Shown piece after piece: positions 35,425 through 46,302 of a stretch of 64,000 bases of DNA (positions are counted from its first letter, which is position 1; the number at the start of each line of letters is the position of its first letter). This stretch comes from Ornithodoros turicata. Taxonomy: Eukaryota > Arthropoda > Arachnida > Ixodida > Argasidae. The notes under the pieces are model-generated. The model worked only from the letters and a program-made list of their open reading frames with translations, did not search any database and had not been told where the DNA came from. A program made the position numbers and the translations under genes. Location of the stretch: assembly GCF_037126465.1 (NCBI RefSeq), contig NC_088202.1:26830213-26894212 (forward strand), written 5' to 3'.

Positions 35425-35490
35425 AAAATGGTTAGCTTAGATGTGGGCTCGAGTCCTGCAGCTGGTTAACCTTTTCACCTTTCTTCGGGA
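35425..35490 (+). mobile_element. tRNA-SINE head fragment
   Basis: The sequence includes a box B-like GGGCTCGAGTCCTGCAGC followed by TGGTTAACCTTTTCA. The same block occurs in reverse in the SINE at 36412-36544. The fragment's borders are not clear. Confidence 0.5.
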
Positions 35491-35843
35491 ACTTAGTGCA
35501 CAGCCCCTCTCGAACCAAGCCAAAAGAGGGAGAAATAGGAATGCTGAGCGGAGCTGTAAAACCAATATCGACGCATGTTTCTCGCGTTCTCTTTTTTTCT
35601 TTATGCGAAACCGCACATCCCTTGGAAGATTTCGTTATGGCCTACTCAACCTGTCTGAAGCTCACAAAATCAGAGAGTATCGCGACAATTCCTGCTTGCA
35701 ATTTTATCTCTCCATTCTAGCCTCTAATAGAAATTCACGTGCGAATCTACTATTTATCCTATATTGCGCTTATTGCGTTCAGATGACTGGTCATGCAAAA
35801 AAATGTAGTGTAATTTTCACACGAGTAATGTGATTTCCGTTTG

Positions 35844-35947
35844 CATATTACCAAAACCCCAGAGACTAGGGAGCTAGAAAACAGACATAAGCTGACAGTG
35901 TCTATGTGTTTTCGTAGTACCCTATAGCATCGGGTTTTAGTAATATG
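35844..35947. repeat. Imperfect hairpin, ACTAGGGA family
   Basis: CATATTACCAAAACCCC..GAGACTAGGGA on the left pairs with its decayed complement ending GGGTTTTAGTAATATG. The core resembles the hairpin at 15319-15396, which points to a dispersed repeat. Confidence 0.55.
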
Positions 35948-36019
35948 AATTTAACAATAGAATTGCTTGTTAGCAATTCCTTCATTGTGATTTTTGTGCA
36001 ACATTCGCTGTACGTTGAT

Positions 36020-36404
36020 GTACAACTGGTGGGCGCTTTCTGCCAGCACAGGACCGCTATAACAACTCCGTTCGTGTTATTAGAATTCCTTCGAATGCCC
36101 TTCGGTCTGCAAAATGCAGTACAGTCTTTTCAACGCTTCATCGATTTTGTCACCCGTGGCCTGCCTTATGTCCTCGCTTACACTGATAACGTCCTCATAG
36201 CGAGTCACTTCAACGAAGAGCACTAGAGCCACCTTCTTCATCTTTTCGGCAGACTGTTCGAACACCGGCATCATAATCAACGCTAACAAAGGTGAATTTT
36301 GAGTCTCATCTCTACATTTCGTTGTACACAAAATTTCCCCAGAGGAATTTCCCGCTCCCAGACGAGGTGAAGGCCACCATGAAATTTCCACAGCCAACTT
36401 CGAT
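36020..36404 (+). pseudogene. Gypsy RT, palm part
   Basis: It holds TAITTPF, FLRMPFGLQNAVQSFQRF and YTDNVLIAS. The last is the YxDD box with Asn replacing the second catalytic Asp. Several shifts and stops follow (ISP-EEF, KFPQPT-like). It joins the fingers part at 32640-32935 and the thumb at 36545 once the later insertions are removed. Confidence 0.85.
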
Positions 36405-36411
36405 ATGTAAG

Positions 36412-36544
36412 ATGAAAGATGAAAGTCGATGAAGTCACTGAAAAGGTTAGCCAGCTGTAGGACTCGAACTCACATCTTCTGGGGGCATTGTATGTATTTG
36501 TCCCTTCTATGTTGTTCCAGCATCAGAACATCTGTTCTTTCATG
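36412..36544 (-). mobile_element. tRNA-SINE fragment inside Gypsy RT
   Basis: TTCGATATG plus four bases is repeated on both sides (36399-36411 and 36545-36557, one mismatch). The minus strand shows a box B-like GTTCGAGTCC, GGCTAACCTTTTCAGTGAC and a GATGAAA-repeat tail. A long duplication with a simple-repeat tail fits a LINE-mobilised SINE, 5' truncated. Confidence 0.8.
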
Positions 36545-37329
36545 TTCGATATGCAAGCTTCGTCATTTCTTGGGGCTCATTAATTTCTATCGCCGCTTTA
36601 TCCCCCATTACGCCAACATTCTGCGTCCCCTAGGGAACTACCTCTGTACTGCAACGGGCACCTCTCACCCTTTCGTGTGAATTGCTGAAGCTTCAGCTGC
36701 ATCCTCGAAAGTCCAGTAAGCCTCAGACACCCTTCTCGCGCACCAACGGCCAGGTGTGCAACTTGTTTAATGGTTGATGCTTCTGCATCGGCTATAGGAG
36801 TTGTTCCTCAGCAGCGCCTTGCGGATGATTCTGATGCCTGGACGCGTACAGCATTCTTCTCAAACTTCGACCTTCCAAAACACGTCGCAGTACGTTTGAC
36901 TGCGACTTGCTCGCATTACACTTGAGCATAAAGCACATCCGGCATTTCGTCGAGGGGCGTCGGTTTACAATCTTCACCGACCACAAGCCACTTGTTTACG
37001 CCACTCGCTCATCCGGCACCAACAATACCTGTCGGGAACAGCGCCATCCTGCACTCGTTTCGGAGTTCTCCACGGACGATCCTCATCTCCCCGGTCTGCT
37101 GAGTCCCGTGGCTGACAAACTCAGTCTCTCTAACTTATCTAATCTGAACGCCCATGGCGGTTCGACCTTAACTCTGGACTACGTTGCGGACCTTCAAGAT
37201 CAGGATGAGGAACTCAATTCACTCCGTTTGTTTTCAAAATGCAGCGGTCGACATCGGTTCCTGGAACACAGTCCCTGTGCTGCGACCTCACCTCCGGCAA
37301 TCCCCGACACTTCGTACCCCTGCAAGACA
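36545..37329 (+). pseudogene. Gypsy RT thumb and RNase H
   Basis: LRHFLGLINFYRRFIPHYA (thumb) is followed by an RNase H start (MVDASASAIGVV near 36770) and FTIFTDHKPLVYAT near 36960. At least three frame changes are needed to read through. RNase H removes the RNA strand during reverse transcription; this copy is dead. Confidence 0.85.
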
Positions 37330-37797
37330 GCTCATTTTTGACCTGCATTGTATGGCTCATCCTGGCATACGAGCCACCCACACATCGATATCGGACCGCT
37401 ATGTCTGGCCTCGCATGCATAGCGACATTGCACTCTCCGCATGATCATGCATTCCATGTGAGCGGTCGAAAATTTCACTTCATACCGTTACACCTTTCAC
37501 CTGAACTTCATGCTCCAGACAAGCGCGTTGACCATATTGATTTAGATATTGTGGTCCCCAACCACTATCTCAGAGTCAGCGTTATTTTGTGACCATCGTT
37601 GACCGGTTCTCACGATGGCCTGAGGCCGTACTCATCCCAGATGTCATCGCGTCCACAGTCTCTACAGCCTTTGTCCGCACCTGGATTGTCCGTTTTGGCG
37701 TCCCCGACACCATAACAACGGATCGAGGTCGTCAGGTTAAATCTGTTCTGTTCGTCGACTTGACATGATTCATATCATCCATCAGCTAATGCTATGG
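37330..37797 (+). pseudogene. Gypsy integrase, zinc-binding and core part
   Basis: CMAHPGIRATHTSISDRYVW plus the following Cys pair is the H2C2 zinc-binding end of integrase. The core begins at VDH and continues VDRFSRWPEAVLIPD, RFGVPDTITTDRGRQ and YHPSANAMV. The frame stops at 37797, where a 1.3 kb foreign block begins. The integrase resumes at 39104. Confidence 0.85.
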
Positions 37798-37799
37798 TC

Positions 37800-38165
37800 G
37801 CACTGTTGTTCCTCTACATTTGGCGACCCGAACGATGAACATCTGGGATGTAGTAGCCGTGGTGCTCGTTAGATGCGATATCTCAGGCCACTTGCTAAAA
37901 GCGTCGATCACGATCAGGTAACGCTTCCCATCCAGATCAGCAAAATAAGCATGCAGACGCGTCCAAGGCTTTTCGGCAGGTTCCCATTGATGAAGCGGAA
38001 CCAGGACTTCCTGTGCCGCAACAGCAGCACATGGTCCACAGGACTACATTTACTCTTCAATGTGCCGATCTAGGCCGGGCCACCATAGATAAGACCTGGC
38101 TAGCATCCTCATTTTCGTCTGACCTACATGCCCCTCATGCAGGATGCTCTAAAGAGAATTTCGGA
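37800..38165 (-). pseudogene. Antisense integrase fragment of another Gypsy family
   Basis: On the minus strand: ILHEGHVGQTKMRMLARSYL, WWPGLDRHIEE, then PLHQWEPAEKPWTRLHAYFA and YLIVIDAFSKWPEI. This is the HHCC and core start of a Gypsy integrase with clearly different residues from the surrounding plus-strand copy. It is a second, unrelated element that was inserted into the first in reverse. Confidence 0.85.
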
Positions 38166-39103
38166 ACTTTGGCGGAATCACGGTTCGCAGACCCCAAAGT
38201 AGTTCGGCGCAGTAGTTCGGCCAAAGTTCGGCGCAATTCGGCCCTCCACCATCCCAAATTTTTGCCAACATCGACGAGCACTACCAAAGCAAGCTATCCC
38301 TGGAAACAACCGCCATTATTCGATCCATTTCGCCCGCATCACAAAGCCCTTCGCCTCTCGCCCGACACGCAGACCGCTTCCGTCTACGTTACTGATCCGA
38401 CCGACCCGCAACGACCCGACCGCTCACCGATCATTGCATTCGCCCACCAAGCATCGCTACATCTTCCAGGGACCGATCTACCCTATCCACGGCCTCCGGC
38501 ACAATGACAACCCACTGCTTTATTTCATGCACCCTGCATCAAGACACGGTCCACTGCGGGCCGCGACAATACAGCCTCGCGCTCACCTGCCGGTCGCGGC
38601 AGTCGCGGCAGCCGATGCCACGGCACGTTTCAGCCCGCGCCTGGCATCTCACCACTGCTACGCAGCCTCACACACTTTGGACCCTAAAAGCTCTCGCTCC
38701 CGTGCCGATTGCGGCGCCCCATGTCACAATTCCCATGCGCGACCACGACTTCAACGATGTCAACGCTCTTCTCTGAAAAGCTCATCTCGGCCGCTCCCGC
38801 ACCACACATCGACCTCTTCCTACAAGGTTCCGAACCATGAACATATCCAGCAGTGCGTGTTTTGCACGGTCGCTCTTGCCCTCCTCCTCCGGTGTAGACG
38901 AGGTTGTTCTTTCTCGCTGCTCCGCGTCATAGGGGGAGCACTCTAGCGTGCCGTGGTCAACGACGATGATGGCCACGCACCTGGAGCACCGTCTTCAGTT
39001 CCACCAGCACGGGCATGCAGACAGGACACAGTCATCGCCTCTCCGTGCCATACCATCATCGCCGGTGGGGACTCATGTAGGAGAACACCATCATCCTCTA
39101 CAG
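38166..39103 (+). other. Rest of foreign block in Gypsy integrase
   Basis: Frames rich in Pro, His and Ser run along the plus strand (for example 38013-38507 and 38434-38946), but none shows a domain I can name. It could be gag-like or LTR sequence of the inserted element. That is a guess. Confidence 0.25.
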
Positions 39104-39600
39104 CGCGCGTCCATCTATCACCTGAAGTCTGCTCTGAAAATCCACCCCCACTCTTTTTGGATGGACGTGCTGCCTATCGTGCTCCTCTCTGTACGGGCCA
39201 CGGTGTAGCTGAACCTTGCCGTACGCCTGCAGAACTCGTGTACGGTACCACCCTCCGAACTCCTGGCGTGTTCTTTTCCACACCATCATCAGCTGGTGAA
39301 TCCGATCTGTCTTCATCCGTCGGGCTTCCACGCACTCTCACTCAAGACCTGCAGCCTCATTCCCCACGCCCTTGAATTACACACACTTCATTCGTGGTCC
39401 CCGAACTTCACACATACAGACATCTTTTCAATCGTTACAACGGTGTCCACAAGAGACTGCAGCTGCCATGCACAGGGCCCTACCGCTCCCTTCAGTGGTC
39501 GTCAAAACACTTCACCATAGATTTTGCAGGGCGCCCCAACACCATTTCTCTTGACCTGCTGAAGCCTGGTTTCTGGAAGACCCCGCAGAGCAGACATCAC
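39104..39600 (+). pseudogene. Gypsy integrase, C-terminal part
   Basis: HLKSALKIHPHSFWMDVLPI, RTPAELVYGTTLRTPGVFF and GRPNTISLDLLKPGFWKTP are the end of the integrase core and the C-terminal DNA-binding region of the Gypsy copy that begins at 32640. Frameshifts separate the blocks. Confidence 0.85.
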
Positions 39601-40603
39601 CAGTTCCTACCCTACCTTCAGGCTTGCCCACCCAGCTTCCTCCACTGCATCACAGCCATCAGCAACCTCGTCGCGCCATGTCCATCCGGACAGTCCGTCA
39701 TTGCGATCGCTTCTTTGAGTGTGTGTGTAGGGAGGGGAAGGTTCTCTACCAGAGCTGCTATCCGCATTGTCACTCTTTGACGACAAATCTCGTACCCCTG
39801 CATAGCACGATCATTAAACATACAGTTCCCAGGACTGTTACAGGTTCCAGGGTCTGGATTCGCCTCTGCCTAAAATATCTGCGTCGCCCACGAAGTCTAT
39901 GGTTTGCTGCCCAGTACAACGCGAGACATCGGGAGTTTCATTGCATGAAATGTGTAGAATTCTGAAAACACAAAATGTAGGAGGTGGCACTTAGAGATGA
40001 AGTAATACGGAGTCATCTGATACGCTGCTCGCGCCCTCAAGCGTAATCAGTAACTACAGTCGATCATGAGAGGAGCAACATTGTTCGAGATACCTACCCT
40101 GTCCGCACTCGACATTGAGGTTCCAAGAAGAGCCGTGTATGAAAATGGAGTCTGGCCATTAGGAGGTGCCTAAAAGGAGGATTGACCTGTCAGTCAAGCT
40201 TGAGCGCGTCTCATTGGTTGCTGTTTTCTATAGGCGCCGCCATGACACCAAAGTGTCCCAAACATGGCGGTGCACCTTGGAATGGCGAAGCGGGGATTTC
40301 GGGACAACCGTTTTAACAGACTACTGTAATTCCATCCTGTAACTATATGACACCGTGAAACTAACTCAAAATCAGCTTCAACTTTCGCTCCACCATCATT
40401 GCTTATGTGAAAATGATACGTTCCGTCGCTGACGCTACTATAGGTGGCGTGCATATGACGTCGCGGCGCCGCTCCCCCTCTCGTTTCACTCTCTCTGGTG
40501 ATCCATCTCCCAGACGCACGTGTATCCGCACTCCGTATGTTTTGAACGTTCATGGTCCGTCCGCTCGTGCGAATTTTGTCGATTTGTTATGCCGAGGTCC
40601 TAG
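39601..40603. other. Gypsy 3' flank, no gene recognised
   Basis: It probably includes the Gypsy 3' end, with no LTR boundary recognised. From about 40195 it may belong to the 5' end of the ISL2EU-like element. Confidence 0.35.
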
Positions 40604-40909
40604 ACTGCGTCAAACTACATTGACAGGCTCAATGATATGGACAGAAAGCGGTACAATGAAAAAGTTTCGCTGTGTTATGGTGATCCGTACAAGATGGATC
40701 TTTCGGAATTTTCGCTTGACGACAGCCAATACCCTGACGTTGGACTCGTCGAGATCAACAACTATCTAGTCCTTTCAACGAGCTACATATCCAGGAAGCA
40801 AGTGAAGGCCTTCAGGTCACTAGAAGCGCACAATTACGTGACTAACGGGCGGGTTAACAAACCTCGGACGAAGATTCTGCCGGGCAACAGGGTCTTGATG
40901 ACCTCGGAA
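40604..40909 (+). pseudogene. First exon of SWIM/YqaJ-type transposon gene
   Basis: A 102-codon open exon lies between a plausible acceptor (CCTAG) and a consensus donor (GAA then GTAAGT). YIDRLNDMDRKRYNEKV, FRSLEAHNYVTNGRV and the PDVG..EINNYLVL block match the N-terminal region of animal proteins that carry SWIM and YqaJ exonuclease-like domains. ISL2EU transposons are known to encode such a partner next to a DDE transposase. The following exons with the nuclease are missing, because the transposase 3' end begins only 230 bp later. Confidence 0.65.
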
Positions 40910-41139
40910 GTAAGTAAAAATGCTCGCATTTGCATAGTTTTTCTAGTGCTGAGAAGAGCGCTGGGCAGTATACTGTACTGTACTTGTTACTAATGTGTTG
41001 CATTTTTTCGTCCTCCAAAGTCAAAGAAATGGTTGCCTGATGCTTGTCAAGCAGAAACTCAACAGCAAAAGTATTAAGTTTGAATGAGCCACACACATGC
41101 TTGTTGCCTTGACCCAGACAGCTGTCTAGTCCATCTTGT

Positions 41140-41145
41140 TTTATT
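41140..41145 (-). terminator. Polyadenylation signal of the DDE transposase
   Basis: AATAAA on the minus strand lies about 35 bases after the stop codon at 41178-41180 and fits the 3' end of the transposase gene. Confidence 0.6.
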
Positions 41146-41177
41146 AAAGTATCTTTAAAATCAGAAAGAAGTTGTAG

Positions 41178-42206
41178 CTACATACACAGTGGTCTACTCA
41201 AATGGCACCACAGACGTACAAAATTACACAATGCACAGCAAACTGTAACTATTTGGTCTAACACTGTGAATTCATCACCAGTTTTCATGAACTAAACAGG
41301 AAGTCACCCCTTCAAAATTCTGTATTTCCTCCTCACAAGTCCAATAACACGTTCGACGTGGATTCTCACATTTGAGATCTCACGTGACTGCTCAATGTCT
41401 GCAAATGAGAGCTGTCGTTTGCCGCGTGTAAATGACAGGGATTGCCAGGCTGGCCTGCCTGATTCCCACTGAATCACCTATTAAGAAACCTCGGTCTGCA
41501 AGTACAACGTCTCTTGGATGGATGTTGTCCAGGACACCTGAAGTTTCTGTAATTTCAGTGTCACTTGCACGACCACCATAACCACGTGAAATGAAGATTA
41601 TACATTCTTGTGGTGCAATACCTAGGAGATACTTTACAGTACTGTGTCCCTTATAGTTGGACCATGTAGCACTTCGTGCATTGAATGACGATGGCCTATC
41701 CATGAAAATTTCGAAACAGTCCAGGATCACGGAAACCCATGTCCCAAAGCTCTCTCGAAATGCCATAGGCGTGGTTCGAGATTGTGTTTGTCGATCAGGC
41801 CACTGAATGAAACCTCGCAATGACGTGTACAAGCACTTCAACCACTTGTGGAAATTTCTGGACGCAGCGCTCCGTGATATGCCAAACCTATATCCTATGT
41901 CTTCGAAGGGCTCATTCAGTCTAACTTTTCAAAAGAATGCAGTCAGCTCTTGCAATTTTGTGATCTTACTGATCTCCGACTTTGGCACAGTGTCTTCAAC
42001 TAAGTCGTACACTGCTTCTAATGTGTCATATGATGGCAGTCCTGTGTAGAATTTCACATGCTCGTTGTTCTCCTTGAAATGTTCCCGTGTCAGCTCAAGG
42101 CTGGAAAATTTCTGACGTAGCTGAAGAACTTCACATCTTAGTGCCATGTTGTCTTGCTGAAGTTGCTCGATATATTCTTGATGAAGGTCTGTCTGTACTG
42201 ATGTGC
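41178..42206 (-). pseudogene. ISL2EU-like DDE transposase, last exon
   Basis: It starts at acceptor TTTTCAG (42207). A coiled-coil-like stretch (EYIEQLQQDN) leads into a helix-turn-helix (FYTGLPSYDTLEAVYDLV, EDIGYRFGISRSAASRNFH). The DDE_Tnp_4 catalytic domain follows: first Asp in ILDCFEIFMDRPSS, second in [10 protein letters not shown], Glu in IHVERVIG. Lesions are a TGA at 41929-41931, a one-base shift near 41435 and stops at 41304-41306 and 41292-41294. The frame otherwise holds together, so the gene died fairly recently. Confidence 0.85.
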
Positions 42207-42304
42207 CTGAAAAGAAGTCCCGTCAAAAATCAGTATAACATGTTAGTATGACATGCAGACCTATGGTGAATGTTATGAGAGCACATCAAGGTGATTAAGT
42301 GTAC

Positions 42305-42361
42305 CTGTGGCTGCTCCCGGGAGGACGTCGCCGCCATCCTCACTGCCTGGCTGTAAACATC
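42305..42361 (-). pseudogene. DDE transposase exon 3
   Basis: A 57-bp exon between acceptor GTGCCTAG and donor ACAG then GTACAC. Phase 1 on both sides, open, reading CLQPGSEDGGDVLPGAAT. It fits exons 2 and 4 without a break. Confidence 0.7.
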
Positions 42362-42444
42362 CTAGGCACCAGAAATTTCAAAATGTCATACACAGTCTTG
42401 AAAAGTGGTCAACAAAGTGAGGGTATGAAAGAAGGCTCTAATAC

Positions 42445-42510
42445 CTAGTGCTTTTGTGACGAGTTCGTCATCAGTGTTTTCAATTCCAACCCCTGTGCTG
42501 TCAGAGTGGC
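42445..42510 (-). pseudogene. DDE transposase exon 2
   Basis: A 66-bp exon between acceptor TCCTCCTAG and donor CTAG then GTATTAG. Phase 1 on both sides, open (HSDSTGVGIENTDDELV). Confidence 0.7.
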
Positions 42511-42642
42511 CTAGGAGGATTTCAAACATGTAATGCAACACATAACTAGATAAAACATTTTCGCTGTGCGCGGCCAGTGGCATCAAAGCTATCCTTTGAC
42601 AGCGGCAATCAACACTTAAGAACGGCAATCTTACGAACTTAC

Positions 42643-42770
42643 TTTCCGCCTTGCGAATGCGATGTTCACTGCGCATAGCTGCAGCACGTCGTTTTGCGCT
42701 TTCGTAGCAGCCCACCACAGCTTGAGTACTCACAGGGCTCCTTTCGTAGCCTATGTTAACACTAGGTACC
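42643..42770 (-). pseudogene. DDE transposase exon 1, downstream half
   Basis: It reads WVPSVNIGYERSPVST, GCYESAKRRAAAMRSEHRI and RKAE up to donor GTAAGT, phase 1. The upstream half lies at 46135-46302; removing CAC element 2 and one CA gives an unbroken frame through PDWVPS. Confidence 0.75.
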
Positions 42771-42984
42771 CACACTGTAAACTGAAAAGCTCCCTTTTGG
42801 GTGTATTTGGGGTGTAAATAGGGTGTAAACTTGTATATACTCCTTTTTTACTCCCTTATTACACCTTCTAAGAAAAGGAACACCCTTTGAAGGGTGTTAA
42901 ATGGGTGTTAGAGCTTTCGAACACCTTCTGCACAGCCCGTTTACACCTTTTTGGTGTGAAAAAGGTGTATGAGGTAACAATGAT

Positions 42985-44893
42985 ACACATCCGCACTATC
43001 GTTTGGGATAATTTTTTGTTCATAACTTTGAAGCCTTTCTGAAGCCATCACAAACACCTTACTGTTTGTCAATCAAAGTAAGGGAATTAATAAACTGAAT
43101 AAAAACGTATTATAGTAAATGTTACTAGCAGACTAACGATTGATATCACTGCAAATGTCCAAAATACACAAGCGAAAATTCGGCAAAATACTTGGCAAAA
43201 CATGCATAAAGATATAGCTGCAATGCAGAAATGGACTCCGGTACGGCACCTTGCGTGACCACCAGCGCATCAGTAATATGAATAAACTAACAAGCCCCTT
43301 CTGTTTTGCTCAGGGATGGGATTTTTATATAGTTTGTCGAGTATGTGGTGCATCCCATATTGAGTCCAGCATCCCTGCTGGGTTGCGTGCAGATCACAGG
43401 TAATATGCTTAAGGCCCCTGCCTGTCAGCAAACTTCGAAAATTCGGGAAATTCAAAATTTGACACAGAATTTAGCAGAATCGCTCAATTTTAGGAAATTC
43501 CCGCAAGAAAGGGACAAATTTTCATCGGCTTTGCGTCATTTCCAGCCATACACAACACAACACAAAACTTTCTGTCGTTCAGAGACGGGCAGACACGCTT
43601 CTGTAACTCCGTTTTGTCAAATTTTGGGGCCCTCTTTCGGAAGGGTATACGCGTCGGAAGATGTTCATCTTTCTGCAGCGTACTCGACTCGACTAGGTGA
43701 GCGTGGCAAAATTTACTTCGGCTCTCTAAGCTTGCGGTTCTCGAGTTATCGGTTTCCGTGTTTACACTCCTTCTAATACGTGGGACTGACGGCAGTTGTT
43801 CCTAAAACAACTTCTGTTGCAGCTACCTGGTCGTCTGTGATATAGTTTTGAAGGTCTCGACATGCTCCTTCCAACCGTTTTAATCCCGTAGGCACGCGAC
43901 GTTCCGTTCTACAGATATGGGCTTTGGAGTATGAGTGCTTTGCACTTGGCGACGCTTAGTCTGGGTAACGCCGCCCGGAAACGCTTCCCTCTTGTTTGTG
44001 CCGTAACTCGCAGACCTTACGTCCAATTTACTCGAAATTTTGGGCGCACATGCTCTGTTCTCTGCGCTACAACTTTCCAATTCACACCACCAATCCTTTT
44101 GCAACCGGTTATGACGTTATTCTTGAAATTCCTTAGGCTAACCGCCATTCACAAATTTTGTCCCTGTTTCTAGGTTCGAACCCTGCGGGGGATCTCAACC
44201 GGCTATTAACGAGTTGCTGTACTCTGCAAGCCGAATACGTAGAAACTTGCAGTATCTTTCTATCCATATCCGTTCTCGAGTTATCACAAGATGCCAAGGG
44301 CTGTTTCTTATATTTACAGGGCTGGTGGCATTTTTCCGGATATCGGTTGTTTATTGGCGTAGGAATGTGATCGAGGACTTATTTTGACGGGGAAAATATC
44401 CGCTTTGCGATAGCTCTGGTCCCGTCTTAGCGCGACTTTCTGCTTTCTTGGTAAAGCACGGGGAGAGCCGCCGTTACAGACAGCGTCCTTGGAGTGCGCA
44501 GCGCGTCCCGCGTCCCCTGCTCATTCAAATTTCGTGTTAGACGCGTTCGGACGTATGTTTGGAGGGCTCTCGTTTGGGAATCGTCTTTCGTCGTGTTTTT
44601 GGTACCCTGGTGCGGCGACTGTTTATTGTGCCCTCCTAGTGATATCTGCTTCTGTGTCTACCTTGGAAGATATCTCCGGAAGCCGTTGGACTTCGTGAAT
44701 TCAAGGTTAGTTGTGTGCCTGTAGTGCTATGTTTCGTTCACCTTTTGCTTGGTAATGTTCTTAGGATGTGGGTTCCTATAACTTAATCTGCGCAGTGTGG
44801 TTATTACTATATTGATTCATATTTTCTTATCCTCTAGCTGTTATCTCAGTGTGCTCGTTACCCTGCTGGTTAACTTGTATCGTCCACTTTCAG
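42985..44893. other. CAC element 2 interior, left part
   Basis: Frames of 60-143 codons are present (longest 43345-43776, plus) but none is recognised. TTCTCGAGTTATC occurs twice (about 43740 and 44275), which hints at an old internal duplication. Confidence 0.35.
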
Positions 44894-45067
44894 CGTCAGG
44901 GAGAAGATACCACATGTGATGCTCCAGTCACACTGTTACTAATGTGGAAACTCCTTGATTGCCGACGATTTTGCCCGACTAATTTCGGTGAACAACACAG
45001 ATGTGCCAACACGCACGAGATGTGGGAAAATCAACAGATACGTGGTGGAGATGTTGAAAGAGATCAA
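44894..45067 (+). CDS. Cysteine-rich frame in CAC element 2, exon a
   Basis: A strong acceptor (GTCCACTTTCAG) opens 58 codons without a stop up to a consensus donor (CAA then GTAAGT), phase 0. It contains four cysteines (TTC, LLDCRRFCP, QHRC). Exon b starts in the same phase. No signal peptide exon was found upstream. Unknown family; it could be a captured host exon pair or part of the element's own gene. Confidence 0.4.
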
Positions 45068-45127
45068 GTAAGTTAAGCTGAAGTGCGTTGCAGACCTCCT
45101 TACTGACTTGTATTTGTTCCGAAACAG

Positions 45128-45253
45128 GTAGAGCATACACTTCACCCATGCGACTACATTATCCACGAAACGTTGTATGACGCCCGACACTATACCTTTC
45201 GCAAAAAAATTTTCGGACAAGACTGCAGAAGAGATTGTATGAAGTATCTATAA
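45128..45253 (+). CDS. Cysteine-rich frame in CAC element 2, exon b
   Basis: Acceptor TTGTTCCGAAACAG, then 41 codons (HPCDYIIHETLYDARHY, GQDCRRDCMKYL) to TAA at 45251-45253. Phase 0 agrees with exon a. Three further cysteines. Function unknown. Confidence 0.4.
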   Translation, partial: VEHTLHPCDYIIHETLYDARHYTFRKKIFGQDCRRDCMKYL

Positions 45254-45394
45254 TCTTTGCAAGCTCACTCTTTCAATTCTCATACTTTTAGCCACCAACT
45301 ATTTTTCTGTACGCCATTGGCACGTACAGTATGCGCCCCTGCTGGACAAACAGTGGCGACTCTGGTTTAGCAGTGTAGCACAGGCTGCATAGTG

Positions 45395-45483
45395 GCCCAC
45401 TGCTCCAGCACGATTTCTGCTGGTCCACTGTTCCAGCTGGATTTCTACTGGTTCATTGCTCCAGCAGCATTTCTGCTGGTCCA
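45395..45483. repeat. 28-bp minisatellite, three units
   Basis: Three direct units of the type CACTGCTCCAGCANNATTTC plus TGCTGGTC follow each other inside CAC element 2. Confidence 0.75.
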
Positions 45484-46134
45484 GGTCCCAAATTACGCGT
45501 CAACTTGTCCTTCATCGTCTCGCCTGATAGAATTTTTGAATGGGTCTGCATATACATGGCACTTGCATTGTTATTCGCTTTCTTTTCTTTCACTGTTTGT
45601 TCTTCATCAGGCTGTGAATAAAGTATGCACTCTCATTCTTGTTGCAGGTACACTTTTCCAAAGCTGTGGGCAGAGCCGGCATCCACTCTTGGGGCATGCA
45701 CAAACAAGCAGAGGAATTTGCGCACCTCCTGCAGTGTCCAAGCAAATGGCAATTTTGTGCCTCCCACGTCAGGGCAGCTGCCCCTGTGGAGGCCGGCTCT
45801 GGCTGTAGCTGAATTATTGCATCCGTTGCATCTGACAGATCTCGGAAGTTTGTAAGCATGCATTCGTGCTTGTCATTCAGCTGTGGTCACATATTTTCAC
45901 ACATGGACACTGCAAACACCCTTTCTGAAAGGGTGTAGAGCAAGCTGAAGGTGTAACATTACACCTAAAAGGGAGTCAGTTAGGATACCATCTTATTACA
46001 CCAATATTGGTGTAGAAATACACCAATACACAAAGGGTGTATTTTCTTTGAGGGTGTTGCTATACACCTTAAAGGGAGTCAAGTAAAATACCATGGAATT
46101 ACACCCAAAAGGGAGTTTTTCAGTTTACAGTGCA

Positions 46135-46302
46135 GTCCGGGCTGCTTGTGTCGTCCAACAACGCGGGTTCACCTGCGGAATCATCGTCTTTGTAGCACAC
46201 GCCGTGTCGGACCTCCATTATCAGCACGAGCGGCGTAATGACAACTAATTTCAGGGAGCGACGTCTTACCTTGCACGAAGTGTCGACTGCATACACTTGC
46301 AT
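46135..46302 (-). pseudogene. DDE transposase exon 1, upstream half
   Basis: Open minus-strand frame from ATG 46302 (MQVYAVDTSCK) through VCYKDDDSAGEP and LLDDTSSPD to the insertion point of CAC element 2. GTAAG at 46269 or a GTGAAC at 46171 could be alternative donors, so the start is not certain. Confidence 0.5.

Larger units (their letters stand above)
42773..46132. mobile_element. CAC-family element 2, 3.36 kb, CA duplication
   Basis: The left end CACTGTAAACTGAAAAGCTC and the inverted right end match over about 33 bp, through CCCTTTTGGGTGTA. CA lies on both sides (42771-42772 and 46133-46134). Subterminal GGTGTAA/ACACC repeats fill 42800-42980 and 45900-46110. The element splits exon 1 of the DDE transposase. 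Its interior has a small two-exon frame (44894-45253) and a 28-bp minisatellite but no recognised transposase. Confidence 0.85.

Noticed and set aside
41929..42147. Independent 72-codon gene on the minus strand
   Set aside because: It is the helix-turn-helix part of the DDE transposase, ended by an in-frame stop.
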